64,000 bases of DNA from Perognathus longimembris pacificus. Lineage: Eukaryota > Chordata > Mammalia > Rodentia > Heteromyidae. The first letter of the stretch is position 1. Each line of letters begins with the position of its first letter. A model generated the notes under the pieces. That model searched no databases. It was given only the letters and a program-made list of their open reading frames with translations, and was not told the DNA's origin. The stretch covers positions 74,278,575-74,342,574 of the forward strand of contig NC_063166.1 in assembly GCF_023159225.1 (NCBI RefSeq), given 5' to 3'. A program made the translations under genes and the position numbers. Positions 24,131 through 39,222 of the stretch are shown one piece after another.

Positions 24131-24356
24131 TCTGGGTGCTGGTGGCACATACCTGTAACCTTAGCTACTCAGGAGGCTGAGATTGAGAATCACAGTCCAA
24201 GCCATCCTGTGAAGACATGTCTGTGAGACTCTTACCTTTCGTTAGCCAGCAAAAAACCAGAAGTGGAACTGTGACTCAAATGGTAAGATCTCTAGCCTTG
24301 AGTGAGAAAGCTAAGGGAGTTCAAGCCCCAATAGCAGCACCAAAAAATAAAAAATA
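24131..24356 (+). repeat. B1-Geo composite SINE
   Basis: B1 start TGGGTGCTGGTGGCACATACC and a Geo half that has lost part of its centre before GTTCAAGCCCC, then an A/T tail. Confidence 0.85.
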
Positions 24357-25233
24357 AATGGAGGTCTCCTTCTCTCTCCTTTTATCACCGCTACCAGTGA
24401 CCTCATCCAGGGAGCCTGGTGAATTCCAGGCTGCCAATGGCTTCTAGTCTCATAGCTACTGTCTCCACTGCCAATCGGTTGGCTTGTTACTTCAGTTCTC
24501 AGAAATACAGTTTCCTCATTTTAAGTATGGGAATGACATCTAATTTATAGGGTTCCCAAGCAGCCCAAGAGAGGAATTTAAATAAAGTACAAAGTAAGTA
24601 TTCAACAAAGTGATCCCCTTCTTTGAGCCTCTGATTCTAGGAAACTCAGATCCACACAAGAATTTAAGTTATCTTATACATAGATAAACAGATATGTAGA
24701 TCCAATTACAATATAATTCCATTTTAATGTATCATTATCTTGACCTTATCATTTTCATTTGCTTTTCCCTGATCCTTGTGTGTATTTTTTTACTGTTATT
24801 TTATGGAAATAGCTCTTATTTGTTATTTACTTAAATTTTCCTGGGCTTTGGGTATTTTTTCCCATTATTTTTATTGTAGGTGCTCTTACTTGTTTCCCTA
24901 AATTCTTTGTAAAACTAGAGTCATGGATTCTAGCTGATGTCAGACAAAGTTAACCCTTATTATGACTTGTACAATGACTTGTACAATCTGGGCACTGGGG
25001 GTCTCTCTGAATCTCATTTTGCTCATCTGTTTGTGGGGTAGTAATGAACCTACAAGCTGCTTCATGACACAGGAATAGAGATTAATCACTTAAGTATTGT
25101 ACAGAAGAACACTGTAAACCAGGAAAAACCTATAAGTAGATGAAACACTTATTACCTTGTGAGACAAGACCCCTATTATTCATTAGTGTAATTTTTATAC
25201 CTGTCCTTAAATGGTATCAAGAACTCAGAGCAT

Positions 25234-25456
25234 GGGGCTGGGGATATAGCCTAGTGGCAAGAGTGCCTGCCTCGGATACACGAGGCCCTAGGTTCGATTC
25301 CCCAGCACCACATATATATAGAAAACGGCCAGAAGCGGCACTGTGGCTCAAGTGGCAGAGTGCTAGCCTTGAGCGGGAAGAAGCCAGGGACAGTGCTCAG
25401 GCCCTGAGTCCAAGGCCCAGGACTGGCCAAAAAAAAAATTAAAAAAAAAAAAAAAA
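25234..25456 (+). mobile_element. Young IDL-Geo SINE
   Basis: Full-length and near-identical to the copy at 8218. Target duplications AAGAACTCAGAGCAT lie at 25219-25233 and 25455-25469. Confidence 0.96.
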
Positions 25457-25609
25457 GAACTCAGAGCATAAAGCCAGACATGTAGAAAGCTGGGGGAAGA
25501 TGGCTATTGAAGTCCATCTCCAGACTCTCTCCTCATACCTATATCTTGACTTAGCAGGACACTTAATAGCCCAGTGTCAGATTGTTGTTGGACATGAATT
25601 AGTTTTGTC

Positions 25610-26170
25610 TCTTTGACACGGGAAGATTCGATCAGATAGAAGCATAAAAATAAAGACAGAGTTAACTAAAGGTGGCCAGCGAACAAATCAGTCTGTCAAA
25701 TGCAATCTGCGAAGGGTAGACTGCTAAGAGTTCTTGTCATAGGGATTCAACAGGGATTTGTTTTGAAGCGTTTTGTTTGGGACTGCAAATGAACCAGGGG
25801 AACATGACTCATGAGCACAAAAGATAAAGATGACATAAGCACGATACATAAGGAGTTCACCAGAAGAGAGACCCATAATACGATCCCGTGAGCAAAAGAT
25901 CATAGGAAAGAAAAACAAAACAAAAACCAACGAGTAGACAGGGCAGGAAGATCAAAATCAGACTACTTAACACAAGCTAGCATTTATTGAAATGGAAAAA
26001 CAGTGCACGTTGTTTGTCCTTGAAGTGCGACACACTCTGCTGTTTTGGACAATCCCAAAGCACCCCATAGCGAAGCCCATATCTGACAGAGCCCTGCCAT
26101 CCCACTTGAGTCCCAGGGGTCACAATTCCTATACGACGCTAGGAAGCATGACTGAATAGATGCTGCTGAA
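25610..26170. promoter_or_regulatory. Candidate conserved noncoding element with AP-1 site
   Basis: This stretch has about 14 CpGs in 560 bases, no recognisable repeat, and a perfect AP-1 heptamer TGACTCA near 25807. The density of CpG stands out from the neighbouring intron. Function is inferred from composition only. Confidence 0.4.
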
Positions 26171-26754
26171 TGTAGCAGGCACTTAGATTACCCCAGGAAA
26201 TAAACCTACACAGGAACAGACAGAATTTGAATTAAGCTAGGGCCTACCTGTTCAATAATGAAATAATTGCTTAAGGCACATTCTGTAATCTTTCCTGATG
26301 TAACAACTGTTCATGTGCCCTCCCTCTCTCAAGGCTGCTTTCAAATTTGCACATAATCTCTGGGCCTCTTAAAGATACCAATTCAGAAGCCAGACAGTCA
26401 CTTCCCTAATGTCACAAAAATAGATTCAATTTTACATACATCAGGGTGATTTTAGAAGCAATTTCTACATCTCCAGTGTAAGCATTACTTACATCTTTTT
26501 TCCCCCCTCTCAAATCTCATCCCAGAAGTTCCACAGGGCATTTTAAAAGGTACGTGATACATTTTAGGATGTTCAAAAAAAAATCCCCAGAGTGTGTTTT
26601 TAGCTGCAGCCTGAAGACACCAGATGCATAGAAAGGGTGTTAAAATATCCAGTGAGTCAAACAAATTCAAAATTTCATAATAATTGAGTATAATAAGTCA
26701 ACTGAAATTTATTTTTTGTCTTTTAAAAAATCAACATCACTAAAATGGATGTAT

Positions 26755-26833
26755 ATACACACAGACACATGTGTGTGTACATCTGTGTGTATGCATTTGT
26801 TTGTATGTATATATAAACATAACACACACACAA
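26755..26833 (+). repeat. Degenerate AC/TG/TA microsatellite
   Basis: Alternating purine-pyrimidine DNA, with ACACAC, GTGTGTG and TATATA parts. Confidence 0.85.
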
Positions 26834-26999
26834 TCATTTGGAAAGACTGTCCCTTTAAAACATCTAATTAGATTCCATTGCATATTCATTTTCTCCCTTT
26901 CTGGCTAGTGAATCTGTCTCACTCTTGAGCATTTTGATCTCAAAGGTCTTAAGTGCTGGTTCATGGTGAATGATATTTCCTTTGAAAACTAAGAAATCC

Positions 27000-29210
27000 A
27001 AATTGTTCTCATGTGTGATCAGAAGGCTTGAGACCAACCTACAATTTTAGGGTCACCATGAATGCCATGCAGCGTTGACCATAATCTTTGGTGTCCAGGA
27101 TTTTCCTCAGGCACTTTTACAAAAGGAAGAAAAAAGTACATATAAGGATGGCCTGGACAGTAAACACTTGGCCTGCAAAGGCCCTTCTTAAACAGCATTT
27201 CCAATCAGCTAGACTCCCGAATGAATTTCTCAGTCCCTGGGCCCAAAGCAGGAGAGTTCATGACATCTTTACCCTCAGGTCAGCAAACTCAGGATAGTCT
27301 TTTCTTCAAGGACTAACAGGCCCATTTTCTTGCCAGCCACTCTTTGCTTCTGGTCCCCCGCCCCTTTCTGGGTCCCTGGGGAATATTTGAACATCAGATT
27401 CACCTGGATTACTAATAGGAAAAGGACTGGTTGCATTGTTAAGCAATTTACATATTTTTATTCAAGAAGGAAAAGTCAAATATTTGCTTATAAAATAACC
27501 CACAGACTTTGGACTTTGTCTTTAGAAGCCATTACCCATCCTTAAGAAATACTCAACCTGAGCCTTATCAGTAATGGGCACAGTAATATTGTGTTATTTA
27601 CACAAAGAGAAATATACAATCTTACCTATGTAGTATTTCTACCAAAACATTTAACTGGATCATGATGGAAAATTCAGCTAGGTTTGCATTGTAGACTATT
27701 CTGTGAGACAGCCTCCCCGGAGTTTGAAAAAAAAAAAAAAAAACTAAGAAAAGAGCCAGAATCCTGAAAGAAAAAGTAAAGTCAGGAGGTCTCTTCCATG
27801 TGAAAGGAGATAACCAGACAGAAGTAAATAACAGTATGAGTATCTTGGACTGGATCCTGAATTTTAACAAACAAATAAGCTAAAAAGAGACTAGGACATT
27901 TCACGGACAAAGAATGAATGAACTATACACTGATATATTAGCTAACAAAGGATCTTGGTATTATATTGAAGAATGTCCTAACTCATAGAAAATGCACACT
28001 GAAGCCTCTGGGAGTGGATTACCATGACATCTATAATTCATCCATAAATGCTTCAGAAAATGGACACCCATGAGGGAAATATAGGTATTTATTTTGCAAC
28101 AATCTCAACATTTTTGTAAGTTTAATCTGATCTCATTCCAAACAAAGCATATCATCATCTGAAAATAGCCATTGCTTACTGTAACTGGGGTGCCTACAAG
28201 AACCATTTGAATGAGTTTACATACTCCATAGCACTCACTGACTTATTTCTCATCTTAAAGAAGATGTCAGCTCAGCAGATATTGCAAGTACCCAGATGTG
28301 TGCATTTTGAAAACCACCCCAATGTGGATTCTACACACTATATGGGCTTAGGTAGGAGCCCATGGGAGACTGAGGTACTCTGCTATCCTGAATGATCAAG
28401 ATGGGCTGTGTGGCTCTGGGAAGCTGAGCTAAACACACTCACCCTTGGATAGCTTACCTATAAAATAATGAACAACAGTGAGACCGTGTACATTATAGCA
28501 GGTGGCAAATAACACTTTCTTTTTCTTCATCTTCTCCTAGACTCACATCATTTCAAATGGATCACATCTAAAGTGGTTTTGACACAGGACGTTCTTTTCC
28601 ATTATGAAATCTGTGTATGATCATATATCCATTTAGACTTCTTGTAGGAGGCTGGAGAATCTAGCTTATTAAATACAAGAAAGAACTGGCTTATAGAGCT
28701 GGTTGAAAGATTAAAAAAAAACAAAGGCCAGTTCTTTTCAGATGGCTCACCAGATTAGCCTTACAATGGATCAGTTTTACAGTTCTTTTTCAGATGAGAG
28801 GTAACTATAGCATATTAACCACTTAAATTGACTCAGGATTCTGTATTAACTCTACATGAGGTCTCAGATAGCTATGACCAAATGCCACTTAGAACTGGCC
28901 AAGACTGGAGAAACACAACTTCCAGTCTGGCTACGTAAATTCATCAGCCATGGGTCTTTGGAGAGAAGTTGTTTCTTCAAGCTACAGTTTCCTAAGCAGT
29001 CAGAGTAAAGGCAATCACAATCCATGACTCATCTGCCTTACTTGCTAAATGTGAACAAGTTTTGAAAGTCCTCAATTTATTTTTCTCCTCTAGGGTATAG
29101 TCCTCTTCCTCCTTCCCTTCCTTTTTAAACTATTTTTATTTTAAATCTATTTCTATTTAGGTTCGAAAGCAGATACAATGTGTGGCTCCCATTTCCTCCT
29201 TTTAAAAAAT
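27000..29210. other. Unassigned intronic DNA
   Basis: A MIR-like stretch may lie at 28400-28490 (TGTGTGGCTCTGGG..TTACCTATAAAATAATG). The rest is unassigned. Confidence 0.45.
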
Positions 29211-29227
29211 ACAGATACTTAAAATAA

Positions 29228-30280
29228 CCACCCCATTAAAAAGTGGGCTAAGACTTCGAGAGACTTGTCTGAAGAGGAAATACAAATGGCCAAGAGATAG
29301 GTGAAGAAATGCTCAACATATTTATAAAAGAAATGCACATCAAAACAACACTGAGATTCCACTTTACACCAGTTAGAATGGCCATTATCAAGGAATTTAA
29401 TAACAACAGATGCTGGTGGGGATGTGGCCAAAAGGGAACTACACTGTTGGGGGGGAGTGCAAACTTGTCCAACTACTCTGGAAAGCAGTATGGTGGTTCC
29501 TTAAAAGATTAAACATAGACCTCCCCTATGATCCAGCAATCCCACTCCTGGGCATTTACCCAAATGACCACAAACAAGGCCATACTAAAGCTACCACCAT
29601 AATCATGTTCATTGCAGCATTATTTACCATAGCTAAGATATGGAACTGACCCAGATGCCCCTCTGTTTATTAATGCATCAAGATAATGTGGTATATATAT
29701 ACACAATGGAGTTCTATGTTTCCATCAGAAAGAATGACATCGCCCCATTCCTAAGAAAATGGAAAGACCTGGAAAAATTGTATTAAGTGAAGTAAGCCAG
29801 ACCCAAAGAATAGTAGGTTGCATAATTTCCCTCATTTTTAACTAGAACTAGAACATGTCTATGATATTCTTAACAGGGGATCTCAATAACTTTATGCTTA
29901 GTGCATAGGACCATATATAATGAAGTGTAACAAGATGAACTCCAGATATGAAAACAAGAGGTTCTTATTGTATCTTGTATGTGGTCTTTTCTTTTTCCTT
30001 CCTCTTAGTTTTCTGTATCTCGTGTCTTGTACAGAGCATTAATCGATATGTGAAAGGGAAAGGGAATCACAGAAACAGCAGGACAAAGGATGAACCAATG
30101 CAACATTGATATTCACTTGAAACTGTGTTGGATATGAACCTTACAACTTTGGAGGAGGAGAAAAGGGAGGGATAAGCAGGAGAAAATGAGGAATGGGGTA
30201 ACAATGATTAAAAACAAATGTACTCATTATCTTACTCCCCCCTCCCCCCGCTCATCATCTTCTCAATAAAAATAAAAAGA
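29228..30280 (+). mobile_element. 5'-truncated L1 LINE: ORF2 tail and 3' UTR
   Basis: The translated 29309-29649 stretch carries the C-terminal L1 ORF2 hallmarks PAIPLLGIYP and MFIAALFTIAKIWN, broken by frame changes. A purine-rich 3' UTR and AATAAAAATAAAAA tail follow. Imperfect target duplications CAGATACTTAAAATAA (29212) and CAGATTCTTAAATAA (30281) fix the ends. The reverse transcriptase domain is absent, so it is not mobile. Confidence 0.9.
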
Positions 30281-30386
30281 CAGATTCTTAAATAATTTTT
30301 TTCACCCCTGATGGGCTGCCCTACGCTTTGCCAGGAAGAATCACCATCCTGATCATCTCAGGAAAGCCTCCTGATGCTATGACTCA

Positions 30387-32405
<2,019 letters not shown>

Positions 32406-32420
32406 AAGTACTGTAAGTAG

Positions 32421-32497
32421 TCTGGGAATGTAGTTTAGAGGTATAGTGCTTGCTTCACATGCATGAGGACATAGGTTCAATTCCTCAGTACCCTATA
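32421..32497 (+). repeat. Old ID (IDL-like) monomer
   Basis: A single ID unit with TAGTTTAGAGGTATAGTGC and box B GGTTCAATTCC, lacking a Geo half. Confidence 0.75.
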
Positions 32498-32542
32498 AAC
32501 AATAGATAAATTAGAAGAAAAGAAAGCATTACAATTATTTTT

Positions 32543-32719
32543 TACCAGTCCTGAGGCTTGGAATCAGGGCCTGAGCACTGTCCCTGGCTTCTCCAGCACT
32601 CTACCTCTTAAGCCACAGTGCTACTTCCTGCTTTTTCTGTTTATGTGGTACTGAGGAATCGAACCCAGGGCTTTGTGATGCTAGGCTAGCACTCTACCAC
32701 TAAGCCACATTCCCAGCCC
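32543..32719 (-). repeat. IDL-Geo SINE, diverged
   Basis: Reverse Geo (AAGCCACAGTGCTACTTCC) then reverse ID (GAATCGAACCCAGG). Target duplications TACAATTATTTTT flank it at 32530 and 32720. Confidence 0.88.
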
Positions 32720-33721
32720 TACAATTATTTTTAAAGAAAGATTTTTTAAGTAACCTAACTACAGTCTCCTCTATCTCTCTGACCTCTTATCACAGAGGCC
32801 CTCATTAGCTGAACTCAATTAAAAGCCAGAGGAGGCAAGGGTCCCTTCTACTGACAAAGCAGAAACCAGAGTAGAGAATGGGAGAAAATGAATCTGGACC
32901 CAGGAATCCAGAGCAAGAAGCGAAATGTACTCACATCCCTCATTGTAGTCAGAGTTTGAAGACAAGTACATCCTAGAATGGAATGTTTCATTTATTTATT
33001 TATTCTAAATGTTGCCCTGCAGATAAAGGGTACTCAGGAATGAGAACACATCTTTTGCTTATAATGGTTTGGCCACGGGCAAACTGTTATACTAGGGAAA
33101 CGATTCCAGGCAGAGAGAAGAACAACATGGAATGGAACACTGGATCAGCTGGGCCCTTTCTCACTACCAGCAGGTAATCAACAGGCAGGGAGAACACCAA
33201 TGAAAGAAAAATGAGCACTTACACTGGTGATGACATTTCAAAATTTTATTCTTCATTTATTATCAAAAAGGAGTGTATTTAAAAATGTATATGTGACCTT
33301 CTTAATCATAAATTTCAAAAGATATACAGCAGATCCTTTGCCTCTATTTGAGCTCTGCTCATATTGCCCCAGTAGGAAATAAAAAAGAAATCCAATAAGA
33401 GAATTAACTTTAAAAGTATAAATGAGTATATATCAGAGGCTTTGATATTTCCTTGAGGGCAGAACTCCAAGCCAATCTCATTCTATTCAGGGTAAAATAG
33501 TATAGAGAGGGTTGTCTTAGACACAAATCATTGATTTCCAAAGGAATAATAATAACACAAAAGGTTTCACTGCTTCTATGAAAAATGGCATTTTATACAA
33601 ATGCTTGGTAGCTTTGAATACCTGTGTTAAAAAAAATGAAAAACCAAGCCTCTCTAAAACACGTATATGTTTAAAAATTAGAAAGGTAAGCTACAAGAAA
33701 ATCAGATATAGGACATCTATA

Positions 33722-34106
33722 TTGTTTGTCAGCTCTGTGTTCCTATAATGAAGTATCCGAGATAATCAACTGATCAAGAATGATAGTTTATTTTGGCTTA
33801 CAATCCTGGGGATTTCCAGTCTAAGATTTGGTGGTGCTATTTGGACTTTTAGCAAGGGAAGTATATTGTAGAATATATATGTCAGAGAAAACTGCTCAGT
33901 TCATAACCTAGAAAACAGAGAGAGTGACTGAATTACCAAGGTGCTACAGTCCCTTTGCAGGGCATCCTTCCAATGACCTAAAGACCTCCCACTAGGCTCT
34001 GCCTTTTAAAGGTCCATAGCATCTTTCAGTCCTGCCGTTTTGAGGGCTAAGCTTTTTAAAGCATGGACCTTTAAGGGAACACTCATCCAAAACATAGATA
34101 GCCCAT
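33722..34106 (-). mobile_element. MaLR-type LTR, reverse orientation
   Basis: Reads as the reverse complement of a MaLR LTR: TTTATTTTGGCTTACAATCC near the start, GACCTAAAGACCTCCCACTAG in the middle, and ACACTCATCCAAAACATAG at the end. Strongly diverged centre. Confidence 0.65.
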
Positions 34107-34694
34107 AATGGACACTTATTGTGCATATCAATGTGATCATAATCCTAACAGTATTCTGGCAGTAGGGAAACACAACAACAGAGTGGAAACAAGGTGGAAA
34201 GGCATAAGGTTTTAAAGGAAATAAAACAAAACCATAGTAGAAGAGTGAAATATCAATTCTATCAGAATTCAGATTTTTAGGTATTAAAAATGATCTCAGG
34301 AAAAATGATCTCAGGAAAATTGATACCCATTCATTCCAATTACCAAGTCTAATTTAATCCTTCATTTTCCCCTCAGGAGAGGGAAAAAATTCAACCCTGA
34401 GAATAGGCCATATAAGGTCCTCAAATTATGGCCTTGGCTTCAGCTGAGCCTACCTGCTGCATACACTTCTCTCTTATTCCTGCTCCCATAGCATAGCATG
34501 AAATACATTTTATTCCTTGCTGTGTCTGAGTCTCCTCTGGCTACCACCTCTGTGACATGCAGACTATGATGACTGCCCCCCCTCCACACAAAAGGCTCTA
34601 TTGGGGATGGGGAAATTCCAAAAATACAGACTTAAAGTAAATTAGGGAATTAAATACCAGGCTACTAGAATTCGATAAATAGAATAAAACTTGG

Positions 34695-35020
34695 AAGGGC
34701 ACAAAAACCTGGAATGTGGTCTGGTATTAGATCTGATAAGGAAAACCTGGACTGTGTTCTGGTCAATATTAGCTTGTTTACTTGAATTGTAATCATCTGT
34801 AATCATTAACCACCTATTCTGCTTCTGTATGTCTCCTTGCTTGCCTTGCCTAACTTGCGGGGTCACTTGCTGTGTGTGGTTTTCACCTTTAAAAACCCAG
34901 GCCTACTGAAGCTCAGGGCTTCACTTCACTCCCCAGTTGTGGAGTGCAGACACCATGCGGTTAATGAAATCCTAGCCAATTAACTGAGTGTCTTTGAGTC
35001 TCCTTTGAATTTGGGATAAA
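34695..35020 (+). mobile_element. Possible solo ERV LTR
   Basis: A TATA-like CCTTTAAAAACCCAGGCC is followed about 50 nt on by CACTTCACTCCCCAGTTG and a downstream run TGAGTCTCCTTTGAATTT, the layout of a gammaretrovirus-like LTR. No internal viral genes adjoin it and the ends are not certain. Confidence 0.4.
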
Positions 35021-35399
35021 ACACTGCTGGTCTGGCTGTGGGTTAGAGTTCTTCATCTTGCAAAGCTTAATGCTATTCGAACAGCATCCTCCTTCCATGC
35101 TTCCTGCTGTTCCTCTAACAGAACTGCCATTTTCCCTCTTGCTGACTCATCCACTGAACAAATATTTACTGAGCAGCTACAGGTGTCAGTCTCCATTAGA
35201 TGTAAGATCTCCATCTTGACCCTCATGGAACCCAGAGACTGATGGACAAGCCAGGCATTCAACAGCTAAATGCAGAAACAAAACACCATGAAGGTGATGA
35301 GGGCTAAGAGGAAATACTTGGAGTTAGAAGAGAGAGAGAGCTAATACCTGTCTTGAGCCCTGGCAGGAGATCAGGGAAAGGTTAGAGGCTCTGTCAGCT

Positions 35400-35555
35400 A
35401 AGCACTCCTCCATTCTTATCACAGTGACTCAACTCTCTCACCCACCAGGGTAAGAGTCTCTTGGGAAAAGGGCTGTTGACTTCTACCTACTCCAATTTCT
35501 TGCTGAGTGCCTGGCTCATAGCCAGGGCTCAATAAATTTGTTGTACAAATTTATA
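35400..35555 (+). repeat. L2 LINE 3' end
   Basis: TGAGTGCCTGGCTCATAGCC and GGGCTCAATAAATTTGTTG are the L2 3' terminal motif. Confidence 0.65.
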
Positions 35556-36042
35556 TTTAAAAGTCTATGATTTGAATTTGAAATGTAGAAAAAGATTTTC
35601 ATCCTGCTCTGAATGCAAATTATAACCACTTTAAAAGTAGTTACATCCAAGGGTAAAAGAGAGAGAGAGAAAAAAAAACTACATAAAATCAGTCAGTGCC
35701 CTGGATTATTTGTGCCTAGGAATACCTTTTTTTGCATTGTTGTTAATAACTCACCGTTTCTATCTTGAAATGCTGTCAGAATTAATGGAATAGTCATAGA
35801 AACCTCATTTCCCAACCCAAGCCCTGAGCCCTCAGAATGTTCATAACTATAGAATGTTATGGGGATTTAAAAAAATCATATAATAGTAACACGACTCATT
35901 ATTTAATGTATGGTAGCCCAGAGCCTTCAAGATTTAGGTACTTAATGGTGTTCTGAACTCGGGGGTTTGTTTCTGTAGTTGCTTTGAAATTCTTACCTGT
36001 TGGGTCACAGGATTTCACCAGCAAGGGGGACCAAAAGCTTAT

Positions 36043-36084
36043 CTCTGTCTGTCTGTCTGTCTGTCTGTCTGCCTGCCTGCCTAT
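36043..36084 (+). repeat. (TCTG)n tetranucleotide repeat
   Basis: CTGT units pass into CTGC units before CTATCTGG. Confidence 0.96.
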
Positions 36085-37164
36085 CTGGAGAGCCTGCCTA
36101 GCCTAGTTATTCTCTGCAGGGACAGAGGCAGAGGTTATATTCATGAAGGACCTTGAATCCTGTGATTTATTCTGAGCTGCACCCTTTACAAGGGACAGAG
36201 GCAGGGAGACGAATGAAGCACCTTGAGGGGTGTTGGGATCGTGTCGTAAGAGGAGGTACACAGAAACATCCACCCACGTTTCTCCTGGCCAAGGAATACT
36301 GGCGTATGTGTTCCTTACACAGCTGGCTTCTTGTAGCCCTAGAGGGTACAATTAAGCCTAGGTTGGCTTGATGCAAGGAAGAAATCTCTAGGAGAGGTGA
36401 ACTAGTCAGGTTCCTTTTGGAAGTCCTTAAAATTGGAACTACCCAATTTTCCCTCTTTTTGCAAATTACTCATCATGTTTTAAGGCTGAATGAAAAAGTT
36501 CTCCACTCTCAGAAGTTGGCAAGTCGGTGTCTCTTTCCCTATTGTTTTCCTCTTCACTCATTAATTTGTTGGACAAATAGTTAATGTGTACCTACTTTGC
36601 ACAAAAGGCTGTTAGATAGAGGGAGACCTTGATATGAAAAGCTGGCCATGAATCCTGCCCTGTGTGGGCTTTTGGAAATATTTATGGGCTTCCCCTTCAT
36701 GAGAAGAGTTCAGGCAAAGCCTGAGAAACTACTTGGAAAAAAAAGAGGCAGTTAGGATTCCACTGTCTTCAAATACTCTTCAATCTTTCCTGGGCTAAGA
36801 ACAGTGGCCCAGCTACTCAGATGCAGCTGATGGGCCATACATAGTCTGGGAGTTTCTTCTTAGGTATTTTTTCCTAGATGTGAACAGTCATGCCTACTCC
36901 TCTAGGGTGGTCTCAATCATGCATTGTTTCCATTTTCCATGTATCTTTCCTCTGGATTGCCCTCCACTGGCATGGCTGATAGACTTTTATGGGAAAATTA
37001 CAAAGATTTGAACCCTGGAGTCAGAGGCACATCAGCCCACAGGAAGCAGCCCAAGCAGACAGCTTGGCCTCACTCCTATTCAATGCATGTTTTTATAGCC
37101 TGCATGCTCTATGATAAAATGGCTGGATCTCTATAGTTATGCAACAAAACATATAACAGGGAGG

Positions 37165-37290
37165 GAAGGGCACTGGCCTCTTACTTTACAGAAGAAGAAA
37201 CTGAGGCCTGGAATAGGAGTTACTTAGCCAAGATGCCTAGCACCTGGGAATAAGTCACAGGGCCCCAATATCTATTTTCTCAGAGATAGG
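37165..37290 (-). repeat. MIR fragment
   Basis: TTTACAGAAGAAGAAACTGAGGCC and the CACAGGGCC stretch fit the reverse MIR core. Confidence 0.5.
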
Positions 37291-37529
37291 CACCTACGCA
37301 ACATGCCCCCACCTCTCTTTGGTGATAAGATTAGAAGTGAACACTCAATCCAGGTACACATGACCCCAAGCTCTTACAAATGCAGTGAAACCTCATTAAC
37401 CCAAACCTTACTAACTCAGAACTACTGGGCAAGATCACACCAATGCCTGATAGTGTGAATGAGGGCACGGATAGGTGCAGGGTTTATAGAAAAAAAAAAC
37501 AAAACACCACATTCCCTTTTATCAGGCAG

Positions 37530-37755
37530 CAGGATGGCATAATAGTTAACACAGTGGCTTTGGTGTTAAACAACCTGGCAACAAAGCCTGGCTCCCTATT
37601 TGAGCCCTTGCCAATTCCTCTATCCCCTCCCCTCGACTTAGTTTCCTCCAATCTGCAGAACACTGGTTATAGGAGTACTTCTGTTTGTGGTGGTTGTGAA
37701 GATGGTATGATGCTAGCAAATCACCTTACTCAAGATACACACACAGTAAGCATTT
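37530..37755 (+). repeat. MIR element
   Basis: It opens with GGATGGCATAATAGTTAACAC and GTGTTAAACAACCTGG, matching the 5' MIR order, and continues to a TGGTTGTGAAGATG segment. Confidence 0.62.
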
Positions 37756-38211
37756 ATAAGTGCTCTCTGGTGTGATATCCTTTTAAAGGTTCATTTAAAC
37801 CACCTCCCTATGAAATATGAATCCTTTCATGTCAGTATCCTAAACAATTTTTTTCCTGTTGTTCCAGGACATCTGTTGCTATATAGTAGAGCCATGCTCA
37901 TCAGCTTTAGCTGCCAAGATCATTGACTCTGGTGGTCACCCATTTTGAGACAAAGCTATGGGTTTTTTTCCTCTCCTATTTCCACCTCCTTAGCCCTGGG
38001 AATTTCCTCCAGAATGGCAAAGTTTCCGAAGCAGCAAAGGTAGCATCAGATCTGAACACAATTGAAGGGCCACATTGGGGGAGGGGGAGATAATGAATGA
38101 CTGATGAGATTCTGCTGTTATTGGTATTTGGTCCAGCCTGGACATTTTGGCTTTTAGAAACTTTGCAGATGAGGACCACGGTCCACTTAAGATTTAGCAC
38201 CACGGATGTGG

Positions 38212-38375
38212 AATGGCAAATCTCCAAATATGGTCCTGAGACCAGCCTCACCAGCTTTTACCTAGGAACATGTTAGTGATTTCATTTCTTGGGCCTCACT
38301 CCTGGCTCAGTGAATTGGGCCAGATGATCAATAAACCCACCAGGCAATTCACAGGCACGCCACAGCTGGTGAGCC
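38212..38375 (+). mobile_element. MER5A-type hAT-Charlie fragment
   Basis: ATGGTCCTGAGACCAGCCTC, TAGGAACATGTTAGTGATTTC and TTGGGCCTCACTCC match the reverse-reading MER5A order. Confidence 0.6.
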
Positions 38376-38694
38376 GCTGACCCACTCTTGGGGTGTGGAA
38401 CTTATTTTTTCTGCCCAAAGCTATCTGGACATTTATAGTATCCTTCACAGGCCATATAAGATTATTAATATAGGCAGGCAGGTCAAGGGTAGCCAAACTG
38501 AGGGCAACCAAAAAGAAGCATTATGTGTCTGTTCCATCATGTGCCAAATGATCCCATAGCCTCCACGGTGTGAGAGAATACATTTTAGTTGCTTTAAACC
38601 ACACAAAGTGCTTTGTATGGAAGGCCAAGGAAGTGAATGCAGTTACAATAAAATAAATAATAAGTATATTTCATTTACTTAATGAACATGACTA

Positions 38695-38905
38695 TGAGAC
38701 TTACTTCATCCAAGGCATTATTCAAGGGCTTTCATAAATGCTGTGCTTTAGAGATGTTTAACTCTGATAATTCTAGGAGGTCCTGCAGGACTTCTAGACA
38801 GACAGCTGAAATGACTCATAGAAAGACACTCAGGACCTCAGAGGCAGAGCTGGGATTCAAACCCATGAAATCAGGATTCTGGATGCTAAGATTCTTTATT
38901 GTGCT
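38695..38905 (-). repeat. MIR element
   Basis: CAAGGCATTATTCAAGGGCTTTC, then GAGGCAGAGCTGGGATTCAAACCC and GGATTCTGG follow reverse MIR order. Confidence 0.7.
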
Positions 38906-39084
38906 GTCCATAGCCCCAAATCCACAGCATATCAATTCTTCTCCCTTGCTTACCTTATGTCTGTCCCCCACCAGTTGCCTGACACCTTCCTCCAATGCTC
39001 CACTCCAGCCCATTGACTTTAGGATTGTATATTATTTAGTTCATGTAAGCCAGCATTCCCATTTTCCAGCAATTTTATCATAAG

Positions 39085-39222
39085 GATATATATATATCTA
39101 CATTACAAAGACACAGATTTATATAAGCCCAATTTCCTCAACTTTAGCAAGATAATTCATATATATGTATATATGTGTGTGTACACACATATATATTACA
39201 CAGACATGCATACATACATATA
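39085..39222 (+). repeat. Interrupted (AT)n/(TG)n repeat
   Basis: ATATAT blocks alternate with TGTGTG and ACACAC. Confidence 0.88.

Noticed and set aside
29309..29649. ORFs resembling a reverse-transcriptase-associated protein
   Set aside because: C-terminal scraps of L1 ORF2 in a 5'-truncated, frame-broken element; no enzyme domain remains.
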